From NCBI RefSeq assembly GCF_963666675.1, contig NZ_OY762929.1, positions 3,410,001 through 3,474,000 of the forward strand: a stretch of DNA of 64,000 nt, given 5' to 3'. The DNA comes from an uncultured Desulfobacter sp. (GTDB lineage Bacteria; Desulfobacterota; Desulfobacteria; Desulfobacterales; Desulfobacteraceae). Below the pieces are notes generated by a model, which did not search any database, had not been told where the DNA came from, and saw only the letters and a program-made list of their open reading frames with translations. Both the position numbers and the translations under genes were made by a program. Below are positions 26,011 to 33,783 of the stretch, in pieces (positions within the stretch are counted from its first letter, which is position 1; every line of letters begins with the position of its first letter).

Positions 26011-28840
26011 TCACATCATCATCAAAGGGGCCAGAACCCATAATCTGAAAAATATTGATGTCAGCATTCCCAAAAACAGCCTGACGGTGATCACCGGACT
26101 TTCAGGTTCCGGCAAATCCACGTTGGCCTTTGACACCTTGTATGCCGAAGGCCGGAGACGCTATGTGGAATCTTTGTCCACCTATGCCCGCCAGTTTTTA
26201 GGCCAGATGGACAAACCCGATGTGGATGCCATAGACGGGCTCTCCCCTGCCATTGCCATTGAACAGAAAACCGCCTCCCACAATCCCAGGTCCACGGTGG
26301 GCACCGTCACGGAGATCTATGATTACCTGCGGCTTCTTTTTGCCCGGGCAGGAAAACCCCACTGCCACGTCTGCGGTAAACCCATCGCTTCTGCATCCAT
26401 TGATCAAATCATACAAAGTATCCTTGATCCGATGCCTGAAAAGCCACAAAAAATTATGGTGCTGGCCCCTGTGGTGACCCATAAAAAAGGGGGACACGAA
26501 AAACTTATCCATCACCTGAAAAAGGAAGGGTTTGCAAGGGTTAAAATTGACGGGCATGTCTGCCTGATCGAAGAGGCACCGGCCCTTGATAAGAAAAAAG
26601 CACATAATATAGATGTTGTGGTGGATCGCCTGATTTTAAAACAGGGGATCGAACAGCGACTGGCCGATTCCGTTGAAACCGCCCTGACCCTTGCCCAGGG
26701 GCAGGTAGTCATTGATAATCTGGATCTAAAGGCCCAGACCCTTTTCAGTGAAAAGGCCACCTGTCACACCTGCGGGATCTCCTATCCGCCATTTTCTCCG
26801 GCCGGTTTTTCCTTTAATTCCCCCCAGGGCGCCTGTCCCCATTGTGACGGACTGGGTCATCTGACTGAATTTGATCCTGGTAAAATTGTACCGAACCATC
26901 ATCTGTCCTTGCGCCAGGGGGCTATACTGCCCTGGGCCGGCAAGGATTCGGTACGTCATATGGAATTTTTGGACGCGCTGGTAACCCACTATAATGAAGA
27001 TATTTACACCCCGTTTAAAGACCTTTCCACACGCTTTCAACAGGTTCTTCTCTCGGGTTCAGGTACCCAAAAAATCCCCTTTTATGTGGAGCAGGCCGGT
27101 AAAAAAATTGTCTATAAAAAACCGTTTGAAGGTGTCGTTGAACAACTATCTCGGCGTTTGAGGGAGACAAAATCCGCATCGGTCAGGCAGGATCTGGGCA
27201 AATACATGGGGCATAAAGTCTGCTCCAAATGTAATGGTTCCCGCCTGACCCCCGGTGCTTCGGCCGTTCGGGTGGCGGATACAACCATTCATCAGATCTC
27301 TGCCATGTCTGTTAAGCAAGCAGTTGTTTTTATCGATGGACTTGGGCTGACCGGCAGAGAAAAAACCGTGTCTGAACCCATTCTTGCAGAATTGTCCCAG
27401 CGGCTCTCTTTTCTGGAAGATGTGGGCCTTGACTATCTGACCCTTGACCGGTCCGCCGCAACCCTTTCGGGCGGGGAGAGCCAGCGCATCCGGTTGGCCA
27501 CCCAGATCGGCTCCAAACTTTCCGGGGTGCTCTACGTGCTTGATGAGCCCAGCATAGGCCTTCACCAGCGGGATAATGCCCGTCTGCTCGGTACGCTGAT
27601 GCACCTGAAAAACCTGGGCAATACCGTGTTGGTGGTAGAACATGATGAAGAGACCATGCTGGCCGCAGATCACATTGTTGATGTGGGGCCAAAGGCAGGG
27701 GTTAACGGCGGGCAGGTCGTGTTTTCAGGCCCGCCCGAGGATTTACTCAAAGCATCCTGTCTCACCGGACTGTATCTGTCTGGAAAACAAAAAATTCCTG
27801 TGCCCGAAACCAGACGCACGGGAACCCAACATTTTTTAACGGTCCAAAAGGCTGGAGAAAATAATCTCAAGGATATTGATGCCTCTTTTCCCATCGGGTG
27901 TCTGACCTGTGTCACAGGTGTCTCCGGATCGGGCAAATCAACCCTGGTGCTGTCAACCCTTTACCAGGCCCTTGCAAGCGCAATTAACAGGTCAGAAAAA
28001 ACTGTGGGAAAACATGCCGCCATTTCAGGCATGGAACATATCGACCGGGTAATCCACATTGACCAGTCCCCCATCGGCAAGACCCCGAGATCCAACCCAG
28101 GTACCTATACAGGCGTTCTCACCCATATCAGGGAGCTGTTTGGCCAGACCCCTGACGCAAAGGCCCGGGGGTACAAAGCCGGACGATTCAGCTTTAATAT
28201 CAAAGGCGGCAGATGTGAATCGTGCAAAGGAGACGGCATCGTTAAAATTGAAATGCATTTTCTGCCCGATGTCTATGTCACCTGTGATGTGTGCAAAGGC
28301 ATGCAGTTCAACAAAGAGACCCTTGAAATAAAATACAAAGGGAAAAATATCGCCCAGGTTCTGGACATGACCGTGAACCAGGCCTTTGAATTTTTCGATA
28401 ATATATCATCCATCCGGCACACCCTTGCAACGCTCCGGGAAACAGGACTGGGATATATCAAACTGGGCCAGTCGGCCACAACACTGTCCGGCGGGGAAGC
28501 CCAGCGTATAAAAATTGCCAGGGAATTGTCCAAGAAAAGCACAGGGAAAACCATCTATATTCTGGATGAACCCACCACGGGCCTGCATACCGATGATATC
28601 AAAAGGCTGCTGGCCGTTCTGGATCAACTAGTGGAAGCAGGCAACACCGTAGTAATTATCGAGCACCACCTTGATGTTATCAAGTGCGCGGATTATGTTA
28701 TTGACCTTGGGCCCGAAGGCGGAGACCAGGGCGGGCAGATCATTGCCCAGGGCACCCCGGAACAGGTGGCCGCTTCACCGTTGTCCCATACGGGTTTTTA
28801 CCTGAACCGGGTTTTGACAGATCAGCATTCATCGCAATAG
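26000..28840 (+). CDS. uvrA: UvrABC excinuclease subunit A
   Basis: A 946-aa UvrA with two ABC ATPase modules. Walker A is TGLSGSGKSTLAFDTLY near the start and TGVSGSGKSTLVLSTLY near residue 640. Signatures are LSGGESQRIRLATQIG and LSGGEAQRIKIARELS. Zn-finger cysteines occur at CHVCGKP, CHTCG...CPHCDG and CESCKGDG...CDVCKG. UvrA scans DNA for bulky lesions with UvrB. The ATG at 26000 (MAVDHIIIKGARTHN) is preferred because the ATG at 25988 sits too close to the AAAAAGG ribosome site; both overlap the end of pdxA. Confidence 0.96.
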   Translation: MAVDHIIIKGARTHNLKNIDVSIPKNSLTVITGLSGSGKSTLAFDTLYAEGRRRYVESLSTYARQFLGQMDKPDVDAIDGLSPAIAIEQKTASHNPRSTVGTVTEIYDYLRLLFARAGKPHCHVCGKPIASASIDQIIQSILDPMPEKPQKIMVLAPVVTHKKGGHEKLIHHLKKEGFARVKIDGHVCLIEEAPALDKKKAHNIDVVVDRLILKQGIEQRLADSVETALTLAQGQVVIDNLDLKAQTLFSEKATCHTCGISYPPFSPAGFSFNSPQGACPHCDGLGHLTEFDPGKIVPNHHLSLRQGAILPWAGKDSVRHMEFLDALVTHYNEDIYTPFKDLSTRFQQVLLSGSGTQKIPFYVEQAGKKIVYKKPFEGVVEQLSRRLRETKSASVRQDLGKYMGHKVCSKCNGSRLTPGASAVRVADTTIHQISAMSVKQAVVFIDGLGLTGREKTVSEPILAELSQRLSFLEDVGLDYLTLDRSAATLSGGESQRIRLATQIGSKLSGVLYVLDEPSIGLHQRDNARLLGTLMHLKNLGNTVLVVEHDEETMLAADHIVDVGPKAGVNGGQVVFSGPPEDLLKASCLTGLYLSGKQKIPVPETRRTGTQHFLTVQKAGENNLKDIDASFPIGCLTCVTGVSGSGKSTLVLSTLYQALASAINRSEKTVGKHAAISGMEHIDRVIHIDQSPIGKTPRSNPGTYTGVLTHIRELFGQTPDAKARGYKAGRFSFNIKGGRCESCKGDGIVKIEMHFLPDVYVTCDVCKGMQFNKETLEIKYKGKNIAQVLDMTVNQAFEFFDNISSIRHTLATLRETGLGYIKLGQSATTLSGGEAQRIKIARELSKKSTGKTIYILDEPTTGLHTDDIKRLLAVLDQLVEAGNTVVIIEHHLDVIKCADYVIDLGPEGGDQGGQIIAQGTPEQVAASPLSHTGFYLNRVLTDQHSSQ

Positions 28841-29379
28841 TTTTCCACCATACAGGACCCATCCACCAGGCAGGCAAAAGCTATCTTTTCGGCCTGACTC
28901 CGCCGTTTGGCTGACACCGGTTCAAATTCATCCGGTAGAGTGGTTATAAGCGCATGGTCTGGTCCGGGAATGGATGCCATCCCCTCTCCTTGGACTTTTC
29001 CTGTAATTCCGGAAATCAGTTCCGCATCCTGGCCATTGGTCACCACCACCCAGGGGATCTGGTAATCAAAAATCAGCCGGGACAATGCCAGGGTCGGCAG
29101 GCGCCGGGTCACAAGGGACCCCGGGGCATAATTGATCATCATCACCGCCCGTTGATTCCTGTAAACCAGAAAATCAACCGTCACATCCGCACTGCGATCA
29201 CCGACCCGGAGGGTAATTTCCCGGCCCGCCTCAACGTCTGATCTATCAAATTTCAGATCGTTTACCAGATGCCGGGCAATTTGCTGGCGGTACCGTTCAT
29301 CATGGGTATCTGTAATGGTCTTGCCAGTTAAAAAATCAACAAGCTCACCTAAAATCAAGTGATGGGAATAATCATCCAT
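28822..29379 (-). CDS. HsdR N-terminal-like nuclease-fold protein
   Basis: A 185-aa protein. A short helical start (DERYRQQIARHLVNDLKFDRSDVE) is followed by a PD-(D/E)XK-like core (DVTVDFLVYRNQRAVMMINY). It looks like the small stand-alone proteins carrying the type I restriction enzyme R-subunit N-terminal domain. The usual E/QxK is degenerate (MMINY), so nuclease activity is doubtful. There is no HsdM, HsdS or helicase nearby, so this is not a restriction system. It overlaps the convergent uvrA end by 19 bp. Function unknown. Confidence 0.72.
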   Translation of the reverse strand: MDDYSHHLILGELVDFLTGKTITDTHDERYRQQIARHLVNDLKFDRSDVEAGREITLRVGDRSADVTVDFLVYRNQRAVMMINYAPGSLVTRRLPTLALSRLIFDYQIPWVVVTNGQDAELISGITGKVQGEGMASIPGPDHALITTLPDEFEPVSAKRRSQAEKIAFACLVDGSCMVENYCDEC

Positions 29380-29472
29380 ATCGTCCCCTTTAAATTTTGA
29401 TTAGATATTGACCTTATATGCAGAAAAACATTATGAATGCCATAAAAAATTTATAAAAAAGGTGTATCAGGC

Positions 29473-30408
29473 ATGCTGGATTTTCTTCCCTCCCCGGTTA
29501 AGGGGGCGCTTTCATTTATTGGATTTTTACTCAACACCATTTTTTTGACTGTGCCGTTGATTTTAACTTCTATTTTAAAATTTATTATACCCTTCAAGGG
29601 GATGATTGTATTACTCGACAAATTCCTTATCTGGCTTGCAACCCTGTGGATCAGTATAAACGGTCTTAATTGTGCGCTGTTCAACAAAATAGAGTGGCAG
29701 GTGAATGGGTTAACCCGGCTGAAAAAAAAGGACTGGTATCTTGTTATATCCAACCACCAGTCCTGGGTGGATATCCTGGTGCTTCAAAAAATTTTTAACC
29801 GTAAAATCCCCATGCTGAAATTTTTTCTAAAAAAAGAGCTGATATGGGTACCTTTTTTAGGACTTGCATGGTGGGCGCTGGATTTTCCGTTCATGAAACG
29901 GTATTCAAAAAAATTTCTTGAAGCCAATCCCCACTTGAAGGGAAAGGATCTTGAAAGGACGCGCAAGGCGTGTGAAAAATTCAAACACACCCCGGTCTCG
30001 GTGATGAACTTTGTGGAAGGCACCCGGTTTACCCCGGAAAAACACCAACGCCAAAACTCGCCCTTTGAACGGCTCCTTTTACCCCGGGCCGGCGGTATCG
30101 CCTTTGTGCTCGGTTCCATGGGCGAATACCTGCACAATATTGTCAATGTCGCCATTGCTTACCCAGGCGGGGTGCCGACCTTCTGGGATTACATTTCAGG
30201 CAAAACCAAACAGATCATTGTGGACGTGGATGTATTCCCGGTAAGCGAGCAGTTGATTGGCGACTATTTTAATAATGATCGATATAAGCAACAATTTTGT
30301 GACTGGCTCAATCAAATCTGGCAGGAAAAGGACAAAAAGCTAGGAGAACTGCTTATTTGCAAACTACCAGATAAGCCACAGACATATATAAAAAAAATTA
30401 AAAATTAA
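29473..30408 (+). CDS. Membrane-associated acyltransferase (PlsC-like)
   Basis: A 311-aa protein with N-terminal hydrophobic helices and a PlsC-type acyltransferase domain. The HX4D catalytic motif is in SNHQSWVDILVLQ (near residue 97), FLKKELIWVPFLG is block II and NFVEGTRFT is block III. Members of this subfamily (YihG-like) acylate lysophosphatidic acid or related lipids at the inner membrane. It stands alone. The ATG follows AAAAAAGG. The precise acceptor is not known. Confidence 0.88.
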   Translation: MLDFLPSPVKGALSFIGFLLNTIFLTVPLILTSILKFIIPFKGMIVLLDKFLIWLATLWISINGLNCALFNKIEWQVNGLTRLKKKDWYLVISNHQSWVDILVLQKIFNRKIPMLKFFLKKELIWVPFLGLAWWALDFPFMKRYSKKFLEANPHLKGKDLERTRKACEKFKHTPVSVMNFVEGTRFTPEKHQRQNSPFERLLLPRAGGIAFVLGSMGEYLHNIVNVAIAYPGGVPTFWDYISGKTKQIIVDVDVFPVSEQLIGDYFNNDRYKQQFCDWLNQIWQEKDKKLGELLICKLPDKPQTYIKKIKN

Positions 30409-30798
30409 AAGTTTCCCTTGTCTAAATATTCAGGGGATAAAAAGAGATGCTACCGATGCGATACTTCCAGTTAACTTACTCTCGATACCTGGATGATCCA
30501 AAGTAATTGAATTGAAAAAGGAATGTAAATCAAAACCCCTAATACTACAATAGTTTCCCGACGAACATTAGCAAGCATCTAAATCATACCGAATTCAGGT
30601 GGCTTTTCTTCTCCCAAAATCCCTGCCCACGAGCACCTCGCAAATGATTTCGACGCAGCCTGCTCTGATTTTTTTGTACTACTCCGGGATTGTCTTTCTG
30701 TCCTGCAAAATGTAAAACTCATCGCAGTCAACTTCACTTTCAAGGATTAGTTGTGGTAATTTTTACCACAACTTCACAAAGCTGCATTGGCTTTTTTA
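30409..30798. other. Gene-poor stretch left of the insertion sequence
   Basis: No convincing gene in 390 bp; short open frames exist on the minus strand (about 47 codons near 30595-30735) but lack similarity or start signals. A perfect 11-bp inverted repeat with a 3-nt loop (AGTTGTGGTAA / TTACCACAACT) lies at 30749-30773. The segment ends at the 9-bp target duplication of the insertion sequence. Confidence 0.5.
30790..30798. repeat. Left target-site duplication
   Basis: GCTTTTTTA directly abuts the left inverted repeat of the insertion sequence. The identical 9 bp abut the right end at 32618-32626, which shows simple insertion by this element. Confidence 0.85.
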
Positions 30799-32617
30799 CA
30801 GCAGTTCTCAGTGAAGGGGACTATCATTAAAAACACATCAATTTCTCGTACGTTTCAGAGGCAATACAGAACCGTGGAAATCGTCGAGTTTCTATTTTCT
30901 TCAATGACCTTACCAGCTCCGTAAAATATGGCAATGCTTTTTATCCAAAGCCAATAGTCATCTCGGGGCCTTCCTTGATGGGTAGGCTCGAATTTTCCCA
31001 AAGGCAAATTTTTGAAGAATTCGGATCAGGGTGCTCGAATTTCAGTTGATGGTGATATTATAAATTGTAGCAATGATTCCCAGTTTCTAAAAATGATAAT
31101 CCGAATGGTACAGCGTAGTTGATTCCAGAATTCTTTTCGGGCACTGAATTTGGCCCTTGCTTTCTTAAAAAGCGGGTCCATTAATTCGATGATCTGATGC
31201 ATGGAGAATGCCATTAGAATAATCAGGAAAAAATTAAATGAAAGATTATTTTCGCCATGCCCAAAATTGTGCTCAGCATGATATCCTTGGTTTTTCAAGG
31301 TGTTGAAATTTTCATTTTCAATTTTCCATTTGGCCCTGCCTGCCTTGACAAGCTTTTTGACATTGCCGGCGTTCACCTCAATATCCGTCACCCAGCTATT
31401 GGTATAGATGATTTTATCCTGATCTTTGAGAATACTGTACTCGAGGAAATTTATTACCGGTGCCGATGTGTCCCCATTTAAACGAAGCCCATTGATCCAC
31501 TCGTATTTATGGATCAGCCCTTTTTTGTCTTTCCATTCGATCTGGTTGACGTCATCCTGTTCTTCTTTCTGCAGGACCTGCTCGAATAAAATTGTATGAT
31601 CTGTGGGCTTTGCCACCAGAATAAAAGACATTTTTAATTTTTGAAGAAGGTCAACGAATGGTTTTTTGGAATATAGATCATCAGCGGTGATGACTATTTT
31701 CAGCTTTGGGTGGTCCGTTCGAATGCGCTGCAGTATCCGTTTTCCGGCGTTAATCTCACAATCCTGCTTTTTGGTGCCATCGGTATTCTTTATGGGTTCC
31801 GGTGCTAATGGAAATACCTGGCGCTTGTCTGGATGAACCACAGCAGCACAGAGAGATTGATGTGAGTAACTGACGGTTCCATTGCGGTGTTTTTTCACCA
31901 AGCATGAAGGGCAATTAACGCTCTCGGATCGAAAATATTGTGTGCCGTCAATCGGAATAATATAGCCATCTTCCAAAAAACGATAATCGTTTAAATGATT
32001 GCCTCGTTGAAGCAAGCCGAAAAAGTCTGAGAAAACCGGAAACAGTTGCTCCGAAGGTACATCGTCGAGGATAGCCCTCATTTGATTATCTTTTGGGATG
32101 GTAGTAACCTTGAACATTGTCCGCAAATTGTTCAATTGTGATGCCTCTTCAAGGCGCTTTTGAAATTCAAGCATTGAAGGATCTTGAAAAAACATCATAG
32201 CAAGGGCACTCAGACATGAATCATGCATGGAGTGTTTGGTTTTCCCATCTTGGCGTTTGTCAACAATCTCATCGGCCCGTTTAGAAACCGTTTTTCTAAG
32301 GTTTGAAAATTTGAGTTGTTTCCCAGTGTTCAAGCTGATAGCCCCTATACAATGTATCGTTGAATAAGGCTATCATAAAGCATATAAAAAATCTAGTTTT
32401 ATATTTGATGTTATTTCAATAGGTTATAAAATATTTTGCATTCAAGTGTGATATATTGAAAATTACAACAATAGTGTTTGGCGTAAGTAGAAGGTTATAT
32501 GATCAATTCGGGCTTTAATTCCATAGCAAATTTGCAAAAGACATTACGAAAATCAATAGGACTCATTGCCCGAAATGCCAATTTGTTAGAGAGTGCGATC
32601 TTCACTGAGAACTGCTG
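30799..32617 (-). mobile_element. Complete insertion sequence (DDE transposase, IS4-like), 1819 bp
   Basis: The element is bounded by perfect 18-bp terminal inverted repeats, CAGCAGTTCTCAGTGAAG at 30799-30816 and its complement at 32600-32617. A 9-bp duplication GCTTTTTTA flanks both sides. It carries one intact transposase gene on the minus strand with about 210 bp (left) and 265 bp (right) of noncoding sequence. Matching ends and an undamaged gene point to a recent and perhaps still active insertion. It landed about 20 bp beyond the 3' end of the PEP-CTERM gene. Confidence 0.9.
31026..32333 (-). CDS. DDE transposase (IS4-like)
   Basis: A 435-aa transposase with an RNase H-type DDE core. 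The first Asp is in IIPIDGTQYF (near 128), the second in VITADDLYSK (near 218), and the Glu in RAKWKIENENFNTLKNQGY (near 342), an IS4-like YREK-type region. The following HNFGHGENNLSFNFFLIILM segment is typical of this kind of enzyme. It is uninterrupted. It is encoded inside the 18-bp inverted repeats and presumably acts on them. Assignment to IS4 rather than a related ISNCY group is tentative. Confidence 0.88.
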   Translation of the reverse strand: MNTGKQLKFSNLRKTVSKRADEIVDKRQDGKTKHSMHDSCLSALAMMFFQDPSMLEFQKRLEEASQLNNLRTMFKVTTIPKDNQMRAILDDVPSEQLFPVFSDFFGLLQRGNHLNDYRFLEDGYIIPIDGTQYFRSESVNCPSCLVKKHRNGTVSYSHQSLCAAVVHPDKRQVFPLAPEPIKNTDGTKKQDCEINAGKRILQRIRTDHPKLKIVITADDLYSKKPFVDLLQKLKMSFILVAKPTDHTILFEQVLQKEEQDDVNQIEWKDKKGLIHKYEWINGLRLNGDTSAPVINFLEYSILKDQDKIIYTNSWVTDIEVNAGNVKKLVKAGRAKWKIENENFNTLKNQGYHAEHNFGHGENNLSFNFFLIILMAFSMHQIIELMDPLFKKARAKFSARKEFWNQLRCTIRIIIFRNWESLLQFIISPSTEIRAP

Positions 32618-32626
32618 GCTTTTTTA
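32618..32626. repeat. Right target-site duplication
   Basis: The second copy of GCTTTTTTA, immediately outside the right inverted repeat of the insertion sequence; see the left copy. Confidence 0.85.
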
Positions 32627-32644
32627 TCACAATTATATATGGCG

Positions 32645-33220
32645 TTAGAAATTTTTCCTATTGATTCCTACAATAGAAAAAAGGCCGAAACCTAAAAGAA
32701 GGAGGGAGTTTGGCGCCGGTACAGAGGTCATATCGACCAATAATACAGAAGGGCGTGTACTGTCATAGCTATAAACTCCGATTTCGAGCACCCCTTCTCC
32801 GTCTTCTTCGAACATTATTGTTTCTTTAATCCAGTTCCCTATCGTCCAGAGCTCCGTTACAACATCTCCAATTTTATAGTATGCATGATCATCTCCATCA
32901 CCTTCGTAAAACAAAAAAAGCAAGTCAAAGCTATATGTATCTCCTTTTTTGTATGATATAGCCTGGCTAATATAAGCGACATCACCTCCTGTTCCACCGG
33001 ATGATAGTTCTGCATACCAATCACCATATTTGGGGGAATAGGTTTCTAAGGAAGGAGCATAATAACCAGTACTATTAACAATTTCCACATTTCCTTCAGA
33101 ACTCCAGCCTCCAAATCCGATTTCAAAACCGTCACCACTGAGGCCGATTAATGCAGCAGATGCCTGGCCGGCGACCCCGATAACTAATAAAAACCCCAAA
33201 AAAGAAAAAAAATTTTTCAT
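32645..33220 (-). CDS. PEP-CTERM sorting domain protein
   Basis: A 191-aa secreted protein. The signal peptide (MKNFFSFLGFLLVIGVAGQASA) is followed by a beta-rich, acidic and Gly/Tyr-rich body. The C-terminal tripartite anchor is VPAPNSLLLLGFGLFSIVG plus the basic end INRKNF, the VPAP variant of the PEP-CTERM signal. Such proteins are processed by an exosortase, usually with exopolysaccharide export; no exosortase is in this window. The ATG at 33220 is chosen because TAGGAG lies 7 bp upstream. It neighbours the Lap-type adhesion cluster. Confidence 0.87.
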   Translation of the reverse strand: MKNFFSFLGFLLVIGVAGQASAALIGLSGDGFEIGFGGWSSEGNVEIVNSTGYYAPSLETYSPKYGDWYAELSSGGTGGDVAYISQAISYKKGDTYSFDLLFLFYEGDGDDHAYYKIGDVVTELWTIGNWIKETIMFEEDGEGVLEIGVYSYDSTRPSVLLVDMTSVPAPNSLLLLGFGLFSIVGINRKNF

Positions 33221-33783
33221 AAGATTACTCCTACTATTATATTTAAACATGTACCTATGTCTTAAATTTAAATTAATTTATGCAAAAAGAAAGCCAAGTC
33301 CCTAAAACTATAAAATCATTTATTGAAAAGGTTTTTCATGGACTAACATAACTTAAAACGATCCAAAAGACATAAAGCTAATACATTTTTTTCTCATATA
33401 ATATACTTTTTTCGCCAACCTGTTTGTATTTTCTTTACCCCTATTTTTCATAGCAAGAATTGTTATGGATGCTCAGACATTTTGTTAACTATTATTTTTT
33501 CAGACTATTTTTAGACTATTCAATATAGTGTTCTTTTCTATAAAATATCCTGAATTCTATTTCAAGTAAATTAGACCTTAGTACAATATCCTTTTTTTAG
33601 AAATTCTATTATAATTTGGTTAAGATAAATTTTTACTCAGTGTTTATCCGGGCACTAGAAAGTTTTATATTAAAGTACCGATAAGTTACTGCGCTTCTTT
33701 CATATTTTGTTGTGGGCTATGCCTGGCAGTTGATGTGCCAGGTCGGCCCATGGCCGTTATTTGAAATAAATTGGAGGGGAATC
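33221..33783. other. AT-rich divergent intergenic region before the adhesin gene
   Basis: 563 bp without a gene, clearly more AT-rich than the flanks. It must hold the promoters of the PEP-CTERM gene (minus) and the adhesin (plus), but no strong sigma-70 pair stands out. Its last part is the two-hairpin repeat copy B, followed directly by the adhesin ribosome site GGAGGGG. Confidence 0.5.
33665..33757 (-). repeat. Two-hairpin intergenic repeat, copy B
   Basis: On the minus strand this reads CATGGGCCGACCTGGCAC...TGCCAGG...AGCCCACAAC and then ATGAAAGAAG...CAGTAACTTATCGG. That is the same order as copies D and E. The first hairpin is well kept (GGCCGACCTGGCA with TGCCAGGCATAGCC) and the second is decayed. 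It ends about 25 bp before the adhesin ATG, so it lies in the 5' untranslated region of that gene. Confidence 0.7.

Noticed and set aside
28822..29379. Possible type I restriction-modification system
   Set aside because: Only an HsdR N-domain-like protein is present; there is no methylase, specificity or helicase subunit.
33712..33783. 24-residue N-terminal extension of the adhesin
   Set aside because: It is translated two-hairpin repeat copy B; the ATG at 33784 has GGAGGGG directly upstream and begins the retention module.
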